DNA from: Megalobrama amblycephala
Lineage: Eukaryota; Chordata; Actinopteri; Cypriniformes; Xenocyprididae
Assembly (NCBI RefSeq): GCF_018812025.1
Contig: NC_063044.1
Coordinates: forward strand, 40,834,243-40,898,242
Reading direction: 5' to 3'
Length of the DNA stretch: 64,000 bases
Both the position numbers and the translations under genes were made by a program. Positions within the stretch are counted from its first letter, which is position 1. Every line of letters starts with the position of its first letter. The notes beneath the pieces are model-generated. The model was not told where the DNA came from, ran no database searches, and was given only the letters and a program-made list of their open reading frames with translations. This document shows positions 45,878 to 57,185 of the stretch, piece by piece.

Positions 45878-45996
45878 GATGCTTTTACGCCTGCTGTTTT
45901 GCACGTCGGTGTGCACACTCACATTTGTTTAGTCACGAGGCGTTAAACGTCGGTGAAAAGCATGTGTGATAGTCGCCCTGGTGTACACACGCCTTA
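44615..45996. mobile_element. Inverted-repeat element with TAAAGCCTCATGCACACC / GGTGTACACACGCCTTA ends
   Basis: The two ends are imperfect complements. The interior holds the nested element 45041-45632 and a poly(T) run at about 45834-45873. Confidence 0.6.
45041..45632. mobile_element. Nested inverted-repeat element, GCCTTGTCCAAATTCCCACA family
   Basis: GCCTTGTCCAAATTCCCACA faces TGTGGGTATTTGGACAAGGC. The adjoining arms GGTCTTGGCCACTTG and CAAGTGGTCAAGTG also pair. Confidence 0.8.
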
Positions 45997-46294
45997 ACGC
46001 TGTCCAACAGCGACACCTGCAGGTAAAATTACAGCAGGAGGTCTCTGCCTCCCCTGAGCCCATTGAGTTTTAACAGACGCCCTAAAGTGGGCTGTGGGGT
46101 TGGTGGGGTGTGATTGAGAATGAAGGGGTGAGAGGAGGCAATGCCTCCATTGCGCTATGATTGGTTTGTGCGATAAATCCTGCCTCTTGTTTCCATGTGC
46201 ATTCGTGAATCAGTCACAGTTTTTAATGTGTATTTAACCAGGAAAATGACAATATTGAGTGTAACTGGGACATGAAAAAACATTTTTATATACA

Positions 46295-46702
46295 GTGATT
46301 TATATTATATTTTATATTATATATTATATATTATATTTTATATATTATATTTTATATATTATATATTATATTTTTATATTATATTTTATATATTATATTT
46401 TTATATTTTATATATAATATATAATATAATATATAATATATAATATAATATAATATATAATATAATATATAATATATAATATAATATATATATATATATA
46501 ATATAATATATAAAATATAATATATAATATAATATATAATATAATATAATATATTATATAATATAATATATAAATATAATATATAATATAACATATAATA
46601 TATAATATAATATATATAATATAATATATAATATATAATATAATATATATATATATAATATATTATATAATATATAATATATAATATATAATATATAATA
46701 TA

Positions 46703-46743
<41 letters not shown>

Positions 46744-46807
46744 ATATAATATATTATATTTTATATATTTTATTTTATATATTATATTTTATATATTATA
46801 TATTATA
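46295..46807. repeat. Long (TA)/(TAATA) low-complexity tract
   Basis: About 510 bp composed almost only of A and T, in mixed 2-, 5- and 7-bp periods. Confidence 0.95.
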
Positions 46808-46814
46808 ATCTCTC

Positions 46815-46976
46815 ATCACCGTGGTCCTTGAGTACCCCCAGCACTGCACAGTTTAGATCAATCAAACCCTAATCAAGCACATCTGATTCAACTCATCAGT
46901 TCATGTCAAATAAAGAGAGACATCAAAAATGTGCAGTTTTGGGGGTACTCCAGGACCAGGGTTGGGAACCACTGAA
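46815..46976. mobile_element. Short inverted-repeat element, GGTCCTTGAGTACCCCCA family
   Basis: GGTCCTTGAGTACCCCCAGC pairs with GGGGGTACTCCAGGACC, followed by GGTTGGGAACCACTG. Length about 160 bp. Confidence 0.65.
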
Positions 46977-47897
46977 GTCCATTTGAAAGACCATTTGTGA
47001 GCAGTTACATCACTGTTTTTCTGCCAACACAATGTGCGCGCAACTGCAGTGGTAACAAGTGGAGAAGAACGGAAGAGATCCACTGAATAAGAGGGGAAAA
47101 AATGTCCGATGGATGTCAGAATTGGAATGCAAAAAGATGGTCGAAGATGCCTTTTAAATTGAAACATGTTTATGGTTGCAAACCTTTAAACGGACAGTGT
47201 GGACTGAAATCTGCTACAATTACTCTACTATTAAAGCATGAATTTGATGTAAACAGTAACTACGTTATTCACATATGCAGTTCATGGGGACATAATTTAT
47301 TATCCCTACATTTAAAGCATTAAATATTTATACCTGTAACATTTTACATAGTAATTAAACCTATAATATTTTTACCTCAATTGACTTTTTTTTTTGTTTT
47401 TTTTTTTTGTTTTTTGCAGAATTGTGATATAAACTCTCAATTGCGAGGGGGAAGTTCTGATTATTTTCTTTGTCTTTATTCCTCAAACTTAAATTGTATA
47501 TGTGTTTTTTCCACAGATGTTGATCATTTTGACTCAGTTTTGTGTGGTCTTGAGTTATGCATCAAGTTTATAATAATTAAAAGGAATATTTAATGTAAAC
47601 CTGTGGGCCATCAGGAGTCATCAGAACTTCATGGTGACTCTTCCAGCAAATGGGATTCCACACATACTGGGCAACCGGTAGCTGCTTTTCTTTCTCTTTC
47701 TCCAGTTAATAGACAGTTTATTTGTCTACAAAAGGTCTTTTGAATCCTGGAGAAAAAAAAATCATTGTTATCCGAAGGTTTCACTGGTTCTGTATGACCA
47801 GTGAATTATGGTTCAAATTGTGGTTTTACGTAGGCCTACATCAAATTTTGTTCCATTTTTAATGTTTCAGAATCTGTAACTGACTTTTTTGCCCCAC

Positions 47898-47929
<32 letters not shown>

Positions 47930-48300
47930 CTTTTGGACTGTCAATGCCAAGGATCATATAAAAGCTGGATCAATAAAACAAAAATTTGAATTCTTTATCA
48001 CACCTTAACCCTAGAATCCATAAAGGGGTTGTGATTAACTCACTTCTGGTGCTTATAATGACAGACACAGAAGCAGCCCTGATATGCTAAAGAGAGCTCA
48101 TTGAGTGTTTTGCACGGGACACTGTGTGTGTGGTCGTGCTTATGTCTGTTTGATGGCCGCTGTGCGGTGGAGACTCTGCTGTCTTTTCTCTCTGTTGGCT
48201 GGCTTCGTTTGATGCTCTACCTCTCTTATCTTGAGCCTGGCAAGGTTAATGAAGTGCTAGCACTCTTGGAGGAAGTAAAAATGAACTGACTAGCAGAGAC
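46977..48300. other. Intergenic, no gene seen
   Basis: AT-rich with T-tracts near 47390 and 47900. Short chance frames only. Confidence 0.4.
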
Positions 48301-50796
48301 CAGAGGAAGCTTGGAGATGAAACGCACATCTTGGAGCGGCTCTAAGTGGCAATTTTGGTGAATTACTGAGACAATGAGAGGAGGAACGTCATCTTCTTAG
48401 ACACAACGACACTGGGTATCAGGAATGGTCGATTGGATCTCTTTAAACCCGGCTCATGTGGAATTACATTAGCATTTTAGCCTTGCTTGTAATATGATCT
48501 GTCACACCTCTTCGCCAGCCAGTGGTGGCGGGGCCGGGTGCTGTTTTTCTGGCATTGACAACCCACTCCTTCATTTTCTGGATTTTATGCGAAGTACGAT
48601 GGCTAATTGATTGTGTGGGCTGAAATATTCAGGAACAAACACAATGGGGAATCTTTTGCATTGAATTTGTGTTGATTAATCAACTTTAAATACTTAATTT
48701 TTTCCCTTTTTTTTTTTTTTTTTTCCTCTAAACTATGGCAGACACCTACTAACATTTAATGAGGTGGATGAATTAAGAATCATTTAGCGACTATGTCTTA
48801 TTCGCTGTGCATGTTTTTGACTTTGCCACCAAAGTCAATTCAGGAAAATGGTCATTTACTGTATGACTTCCAGCTTGGCTCTTGGGTGCTGCTTAAATAA
48901 AACAGAAATGGCTCATAATATGAGATTAATAGAAGGAAACATTGTGCTAATACTTTTGTTGCCCATAGCTCCCCCTTCCCCGTCCTTTCCATTTCCAATA
49001 TTCTAATGTCCCTTCGCATCTATATGCACTAATAGGTAAACATGAATCTGGAAGGTCTACATTCCAATGAATTAGCATATAAATGACTTCATCTTATACA
49101 AATAGAGCTCTTTTGCCCATAAGTCCCAGTGCTAAGCAAAAGATTGTGTATGTAAAATATGTCAGGGGAAAATGTAAATTAATCTGTCCCACTCATCGTT
49201 CAGTCTAATGAGAAAATGGTTTTACCTTTAACCCGACTTTTCTATTTCCAACGGCTCGCTGACATCACTTTCACCGATACGCGCCATAATTGTTTCAAGC
49301 GAACGTGCAGCAGCTGTCAATAACAAGCAGGTCTTTTTGGTACAAAGCCCGAATGGAAGAAACAAACAAAAGCTTCAGTATCGCGTTTCTATTTCATACT
49401 TTCGGAGCCAATAAGTCTGTCGCAGTCATGCCATTCTTCTGCTTATAAATATATGGATGGTAATAGTCTCCGACACAATAACATTCATACCACGCTGGCC
49501 GTCTCATTTAGCTTTTCATACTCACGGTTGTAATTAAGCCCGTACTTTTTACATGAATTCAAGCTATTTGTTACATAGCTAGAGCTAATATGTTAGAAGA
49601 GGCTTATCGAATTGGGTCAGCTAATTAAGCAATTAGCTTATTTCAGCTCAGTACTGACACTTTGCTAATCTAGGCCATTGTGCTCAGTGATATGCCAACA
49701 CTGAGGAAGTGTTAGTCTCTACCACAGCAGGGCTCTCTCTACCCTCTCGCTGGGAAGGGCTTTTCAAAGCCTTGCCTCCGCCATCAGCTCGCACTTTGAA
49801 TGACTACACACATCCTTCCACGTTAATACTCCCATTTCTCATGCAAATCCCTGGAATTGAATAGGTTGTTTATTGTGCAGTTAATATATTGAGACATTCA
49901 TGCGGTGTTGTTGGAGTGTTTGCTTTCTACATTTTTAGCTGTGTTAACACACGTGGAATCCCAGACAGATTACAGTGCGATAGTGCTAAAGCCCTGACGA
50001 ACGTCTGCTTCCGCGTGGCGTTCAAGGCGACCGCGGGCTTCGTTGCGCTCTAAAGTGTCGAGGTTTAATGATAAAACCCCAACGCCATCTGTAATTAGAA
50101 ATGGATCTTTCAAGTCACTTTTTCCACTTGGTCTGCTTTTGAGTATCTCGGGGATTTTATAAGCATTTGGAGAGCAAACAAACAGTTTGGGATGTGTGCT
50201 GTCCAAATAGTTTGATGGGAGTATGCTACGCGACCCACTGTATTGTCGTACGTTAAATTTAATTGGCCATGGCTCGCTGAAAAATGTTTTCTGTTCAGAT
50301 GTCTATCATGGAAAGAATGCTGTGAAGCGATGTTCGTTTAATGAATAAAGATTTGCAATTAGAGCCTATAGGCTAAGGAATGTGAGTCGAAGCTTGGAAA
50401 GCCTGTAATTATATCGCAATAAGCATCTCCTAGCTGCGTTCTTGTGTGAATGTGCAAAAGTGTGTTTGATGTGGAAAATAATTGCACTTTCAAGTTCAAA
50501 GCACACTATTACACCTTTATCAATTGGATTTATTTATTGCATGCCGTGCTCCTTGTGAAGTCTCATGCGTATTTCTTTTTTTTTTCATATTTGTTGTTGT
50601 TCCTGTAAACACACAAATGCAGGTTAAACTCATTTTAGTGTTGAAAATGCCTTGCTGAAGAGGCCAAGCGGCCTGTCTTGTTCACTAAAGCCATTAAATC
50701 GTGGTATGTATTAGAGTGTGTGCTAATTACAAAAGAGCTTAACCTCTTTATAGAGGAGGATAATGTTTGCTTGGTTGGAGAATGTTTTTGAATATT
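48301..50796. promoter_or_regulatory. Candidate conserved non-coding cluster
   Basis: Long non-repetitive stretch rich in paired homeodomain cores, for example AGCTAATTAAGCAATTAGCT at 49619-49638, TACATTAGCATTTTAGCC, ATGGCTAATTGATTG and GAGTGTGTGCTAATTACAAA. No frame fits a protein. The regulatory role is inference. Confidence 0.45.
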
Positions 50797-51277
50797 AGTA
50801 TGTATTGGGTTTTCACAATTTTATGAAAAATACTAAATATGCACTGCAAAACCTTTTTCTTTAATTACAATATTTGTTTTCCTGTTAAAAAATAAATAAA
50901 TAAATAATTAAATAAATAACCTATTTAAGTATTCGAATACTTAGCTTGATAAAGCAAAAGAGGAAAAATTATCAAAAAATATTAGCACTTTATTATAAAG
51001 AATGTTTTAAGTTTCTTTTATACTTTTTCTGTTCAGATATTTTGACTGGAAAATTAATAAATATGTGACATTTCGCACAGGGATATTTGTAGCAGTAGGC
51101 AACAATACATTGTATGGGTCAATTTTTTTTTTCCCTTTATGCCAAAAATCATTAGGATATTAAGTAAAGATCGTGTTCCATGAAGATATTTTATACATTT
51201 TCTACCGTAAATATATCAAATTTATTTTTGTGAGTGGATATGCAGTGCTAATGACTTCATTTGGACAACTTTAAAGG

Positions 51278-51311
<34 letters not shown>

Positions 51312-52640
51312 CCACCCTCAGATTCCAGATTTCAAATATTGTCCTATCCTAACAAACCATATATCAACAGTAAGCTTATTTATTCAGCTTTCAGATGATA
51401 TATATATCTCAATTTCAAAAAATTGACCCTTATGAATGGTTTTGTGGTCCGGGGTCACACATAGTTGAGATTTTAGATACTGTTCAAAAGTTTGAGTCAG
51501 TAAGAAGATATTTTGTAAATTTCCTACCATAATGTATCAAATTTGATTTTTGTGAGTGGATATGCATTGCTAAGGACTTCATCTAGACAACTTAAATGCA
51601 AATTATTTATTTATTTTTCACCCTCAGATTCCAGATCTTCAAATAGTTGTATCTCATCCAAACATTGTCCTATCCTAACAAACCATACATCAATGGAAAG
51701 CTTAGTTATTCAGCTTTTTCAAAAAATTTATGACTGGTTTTGTGGTCCATGGTCACATACAGTTGAGATTTTTAGATACTGTTCAAAAGTTTTAATCAGT
51801 CAGGTTTGAAAAAAAAATTTTCTTTGAGCAGCAAATCATCATATTAGAATGATTTCTGAAGGATGTAGTAGTAATATGTATTGGGTTTTCACAATTTTAT
51901 GAAAAATACTAAATATTCACTGCAGAACATTTGCTTTAATTACAACATTTGCAATTAACCTATTTAAATATTTGAATAATTAGCTTGATAAAGCAAAAGA
52001 TTAAAAATGAGCAACAAATATTCAGAGAATGTTTTAAGTTCCTTTTTATACTTTTTCTGTTCAGATATTCTGACAGTAAAATTAGACACGTGACCCTGGA
52101 CCACAAAACCAGTCATAAGTCGCACGGGTATATTTGTAGCAATAGCCAACAATACATTGTATGGGTCAAAATTAATGATTTTTTTTATTTTTATTTTTTT
52201 ATGCCAAAAATCATTAGGATGTTAAGTAAAGATCATGTTCCATGAAGATATTTTGTAAATTTCCTACTGTAAATATATCAATTTATTTTTATGAGTGGAT
52301 ATGCGTTGCTAATGACTTCATTTGGACAACTTTAAAGGTGATTTTTCTCAATATTATTATTTTATTTATTTTGCACCCTCAGATTCCAGGTTTTCAAATA
52401 GTTGTATCTCGGCCAAATATTGTCCTATCAAATCATACATCAATGGAAAGCTTATTTATTCAGATGTATAAATCTCAATTTAAATAAATTGACCCTTATG
52501 ACTGGTTTTGTGGTCCAGGGTCACATATAGTTGGGATTTTAGATACTGTTCAAAAGTTTGAAAAACTGAATTAAATGTTTGAGCAGCAAATCATCATATT
52601 AGAATGGTTTCTGAAGGATCATGTGACACTGAAGACTGGA
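50797..52640. repeat. Tandem segmental duplication, unit about 1.08 kb, two copies
   Basis: TATTGGGTTTTCACAATTTT followed by ATGAAAAATACTAAATAT starts both units (offset 1076 bp). Both contain the GGGATATTTGTAGCA-type block and end at the GAGCAGCAAATCATCATATT phrase. Unit 1 also has an internal duplication of about 300 bp (about 51180-51480 versus 51510-51790). Confidence 0.8.
52089..52525. mobile_element. Inverted-repeat element, GTGACCCTGGACCACAAAAC family
   Basis: Ends GTGACCCTGGACCACAAAAC and GTTTTGTGGTCCAGGGTCAC are perfectly complementary over 20 bp. A related but damaged copy lies at about 51063-51462 within unit 1. Confidence 0.85.
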
Positions 52641-52760
52641 GTAATGATGCTGAAAATTCAGCTTTGACATCACAATGCTAAAATAGAGATTTTTTTAAAA
52701 AAAAAGTTTATTATTGTAATATTTCACAATATTACTGTTTTACCCCCAAACTTCTGAATG
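52570..52760. repeat. Dispersed repeat copy (CTGAAGGATCATGTGACACT family)
   Basis: CTGAAGGATCATGTGACACT followed by GAAGACTGGAGTAATGATGC matches 56980-57020 closely. Confidence 0.75.
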
Positions 52761-55700
52761 GTATATATTTTACATTTTTCAGCTGCAAGATAAGCCCTCT
52801 TAACGAAATGCCATTTATTTCCTCTTTCTCCCTGGGAACACGCAAATATCTCTAAATAAGCCCGAGTTCCAGAACTGTCCATACAATACCCAGAACCTTT
52901 TTCCAGTTTAGCTCCAAAACAAAAATGTGTAAAAGAGCTGCTCTTTACACTTCTAATTCATACTTCCCATATGATCAAACTAGCTTGTTATCAGTATGAC
53001 GCAATTCCCAATGGTATTTGATGTCATTAACATCAAATATAATGTGATACATCATTGTGTTGGGTGTTTTAAAGCTGTGTTTTTTCAGTGAACAACAAAA
53101 GCCATCCTACAGGTTTGGAACAACATGAGGGTGAGTAAATGATTTATTTTTGTGGCCTATTCCTTTAAAACTTGTATATCTTGCTTTTTGGTTGCTTGAC
53201 CTATCGAGACACACAAATGCTCAGAAGATGAAACGCAAACCAGTTCACCTGTGTTTTTAACACATGCTCTTTCAATTTTTTTTTTTTTTTTCCAGTGTCA
53301 GGGGTTTGATTTTCCATATAGACGGTCGGAGGCAGCCTACATGGGGGGTAAGTAGCCACAGCTGATCACAGAGGTGCAGGAGGACGCCTGCAGCAGGGGT
53401 AATACATAATGCGGGTCATTGCTCTGAGGTGACATTTATCACATGCTGTGCAATGATCTCCTTTTTGAATATGAGAGAGCGAGCGCCTCAGTCACACAAG
53501 TATGGTAATGCGTCCAATATGATCCACTTATTTCCCAAAAGCAGAACCGAATCCAACATGGCTGACTCGTGCTTCCCTTGAAAGCATTGATTTGACATGG
53601 CAGAGCGGCGCAAAGCCTGGTGAATGGATCATGCTTAAACACGCATCTGGCAGCTCTGTTTGGCTATGCAGAAAAAGGAGCGTACAGCATTTTCTTTTGT
53701 ACGAGTCAGGGGAACGGTTGTTTCTGTACATGCCCGCTACTGTACGAGGCCCAGAGCGCCATCTCTGTCCTCTCTTAAATCTCTCAGAGATTTCCCCACA
53801 GAAGCAACCTGATTTTCGAAAGTTTCCAAATCGGTTGTGATGGATTAAGTCGTTCCAGGCGGATCCGACACCGTTTAGCGCTTGGCAATGCGTAACGGTC
53901 ATTTTGATGATTAACGGCGGATTTTACTTCCCGAGGGACTGCGAATGCCGAGAAACCGGAGATATTCTGCTAGTGACCCTTTGACGGATCACACGTTCAA
54001 CACCATTATCATCAAAACTCCTCTCTTTTCCGCTCTCGCCTGCATTGTTAGTATTATAATGCCAAAAATGATCCATTCTGGTATACATGTAGGCCGCTGT
54101 ACCCCGAAGCCTAAGTGATAATAAGATTTTACTGACTAACCTGTGCGTTGTAGATATGAGATGTTCAATCATCTTGAAGTTGCTCTATTTAATAATCCAT
54201 CTGCCAATTAAGCCAGTCAGTGGTGTTGAGGCCCACAAAAGGTTAATAAGCCTCAGCTGCAGTGTGGTTATCCTGGGTAAATGTCACTTAGATGAGGGGC
54301 ACGCAGGGTCAAGATCTCCCTCCAGATCTAAATTTAATCACACCGCGTGTCCACTGGCCTCCTCTTCACCCTAATTAGTGGCTGGCCTGAGTCAGAGCGT
54401 GCGATCGGGTTCTCCTCACCCCCTCCACGCGCCTTGCACACGTGACCGCCTAACAAACTAACGCTCAAAGTCAAGCGCAAAGCCACCGGTGCCTTAATTG
54501 CCTGTTCGGGCCGAGGGTGTCTGTATCCTCGGAGGTTGTGAGATCATCAGTGGGATTTGGAACCATATGAGGTGGTAAATCTTGTAAGTCGTCGTGTTAG
54601 AGGTTTGTTTAGTTTGAAATGCATGATTGGACTCGCTCGGCTAACTTCATTAAAGACTTTGTCAGAGTAGTTAACGTGGGGAGCAGGGGTTAATGCTGCC
54701 ATATTGTTTGTTTGCTTGGTAGACGATGCCGCCGTGTGTATTTCTGCTCGCGATGTGCTACTGTACGTTCTATATGCGCTGTGGAGGAAACAGATGGACC
54801 TATTGCTTAAGTATTTAATTTCAAATATTAATATAAATTAGACGCAAAATGGGTAATCATTCTCCTGCCCTACAGAAATGATTAACATAATTCGGATAAA
54901 TAACCAGATGGCAGAATCACAGAATTGAGGTAGATTTATCTTAATTAATATCTTGAATCTACTTGGAGAAAGGTAAATGACTCCACCGGGGCCGGAGATG
55001 TGTGTTTATCTGTGAACCTCTCTTAAAGCGGGCCACGTAGTGGCTGCCGGGAGAAATGAACACACTCTTTCTTGGGATGCATGACACTCTCGCAGATTTT
55101 CTCTTTCTCCATCTCCGCCTCCATCCGCGGTTTTATAAGCCACACAACAGTGTCTGTTAAATCATTTCAGCCTAATGGATAGGAGATTTAGTGTAAGAAA
55201 AGTGCTGTGGAAACTTGCCCAGTAATCGCTGGCTTGTGCATACAGGTATATTAGAAGGTAAATCGCTTCTCTGCTCTTCAAATTGCGCAGAGGTCTTTAT
55301 CCTATCAGTTATTCTCTTCCAACTCGTGTATAGCAACTTTCCACGCACTTCCAGGCGGATGTGAAATTCCTTTATTCCATCTCATTGAAGCTTGTTATTT
55401 AAAATGTTAATCATCTTATGCTAGAACCGCACAATAGAGCCTAAATAAATTGATGTATTGGCGTATTTTTAAATTAATTCATTTGGTTTCCTACTGTGTT
55501 GCATAATTATACTTAAGTGCTTAATTACATATTTAAATGGTGCCTTCAATTACTCTGGCTTAATAAAATATCATTAGCATGTCTCCCAAGTTATAAGCTT
55601 CAGAGACATATATTAGTCTAGCAGCCTAAAAAATATTTGATTATGGACAGACAGGGGTTTGGCAATAACCCAGGTCCAATCTACAGTGAATCTCTGTTAA

Positions 55701-56939
55701 CATAGAAGCCGCTGCTCACATCAAAAATTGACATCGGAGTTAACAAACAATGTGAAATTTACATATTAATTAGCACTGGGTACTGTGGGCTGAATTTGAA
55801 TATCCACTCTCAGTCTCCGTGAAGTGTCTGTGTGCAGTCACACTGCCGCCGTGTGGAGGTGACTTCTGGATTTAATGGACCCCGGCTTCACCTGCACTGT
55901 CATTATCCAACATCTGCATTTAAAATAGCCAGCTTCAGCCACTTGTATGTAAATAAATATTGCCCACAGCTAGAACTTTCACCATTTTTTTAGAGCGCAA
56001 AGGTTTACATTGTTCCACAGAGTACCTTTTCACTTTTTTTTTTTAAGCTGACATTTTTCAAAAAGAAAAGAAAAAAATAAGATCTGAATGAGAGGGATAT
56101 TGACATATTAATATTACAAATATAACACTGTCTTGATTATAACGTCCTTTATATAATTAAAATTAAGGACATGTTTACAATAAAACATTTCAAAAAATAA
56201 CTATTGTACATTGCATCAAATCACATTCTGTCAGAATGCTGTATATTACATGTACTGTACAACATACTGAATCCGTTACTTTGTCATGTGACCTATAACG
56301 CCAGCCCTCTCGCTGTTTCCCACCATTTACAAATACAGCTCTGACTTTCCCATGGCCTCATACAATAGTAAAGTGCCCATCAGAAGCACACTTCAGAATC
56401 ACTGCAGATGTAGTAGGTCATTAGAGTTTTTTTTTTTTTTTTTTTGTCTAGTTTTATGAATATTGCATAATCTGCCATACTATTAATTCTACATATTGCT
56501 TTTTACATTTCGCCTACTGTTTTTAGTGTATGAATAGACGTATTCGGATCCAGGGAGATTCCCTGGCATAAAAGAGTGTTGCACTAAAAATAATGAATCC
56601 GCCATGATGGTTTGACGTCACAGTTGTTGCAATATAGTGAATTTTAGAAGCACTGTATTGACCAATTAGAAGCCAGGACTGGAATGGTCCTTTTTGTAGT
56701 GTAACATCAATTTTAATTGCCAAAGATTTAGATGGCAGACTCAAAGGGTTTACAAAGACAATGCAATTAAAATCAGTATGATCATAAAGAAAAAAGTTTT
56801 ACATTGTCACCACAAAAGACTTCTATTTCAATTAACTGCTGTTGATTTGAACTTTCCATTCATTGAAATCCTAAAAAAAAAAGTTTCTACAAAAAAAGTA
56901 AGCAGCACAACCATTTTCTACATTGATAATAATAAGAAA
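52761..56939. promoter_or_regulatory. Candidate conserved non-coding cluster
   Basis: 53300-55950 is largely repeat-free and base-balanced with no coding structure. TAATTA-rich patches lie at 54160-54400 (CCTAATTAGTGGC), 54640-54720 and 55440-55600. A MITE fragment ending GGGTGAGTAAATGA lies at about 53120-53170. Inferred, not shown, to be regulatory. Confidence 0.45.
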
Positions 56940-57185
56940 TGTTTCTTGAGCACTAAATCATCATCATAGAATGATTTTCTGAAGGATCATGTGACACTGA
57001 AGACTGGATTAATGATGCTGAAAATTCAGCTTTGCCATCACAGGAATAAATTACATTTTAAAATATATTAACACAGAAAACTGCTATTTTAACTGTAATA
57101 CTATTTCACAATATTACAGTTTTATAGTAATTTGATCAAAAATAAACTCAGTTTTGATGAGCATAAGAGCAAAACAATTTTATTG
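56940..57185. repeat. Dispersed repeat copy (CTGAAGGATCATGTGACACT family)
   Basis: Runs from GAGCACTAAATCATCATCAT through the shared CTGAAGGATCATGTGACACT core to CACAATATTACAGTTTTA. Confidence 0.75.

Noticed and set aside
45682..45918. Lysine-rich and phenylalanine-rich frames
   Set aside because: Caused by a poly(T) tract.
53528..53902. 124-codon minus-strand frame
   Set aside because: No similarity that I recognise and no exon structure; overlapping frames on both strands suggest chance.
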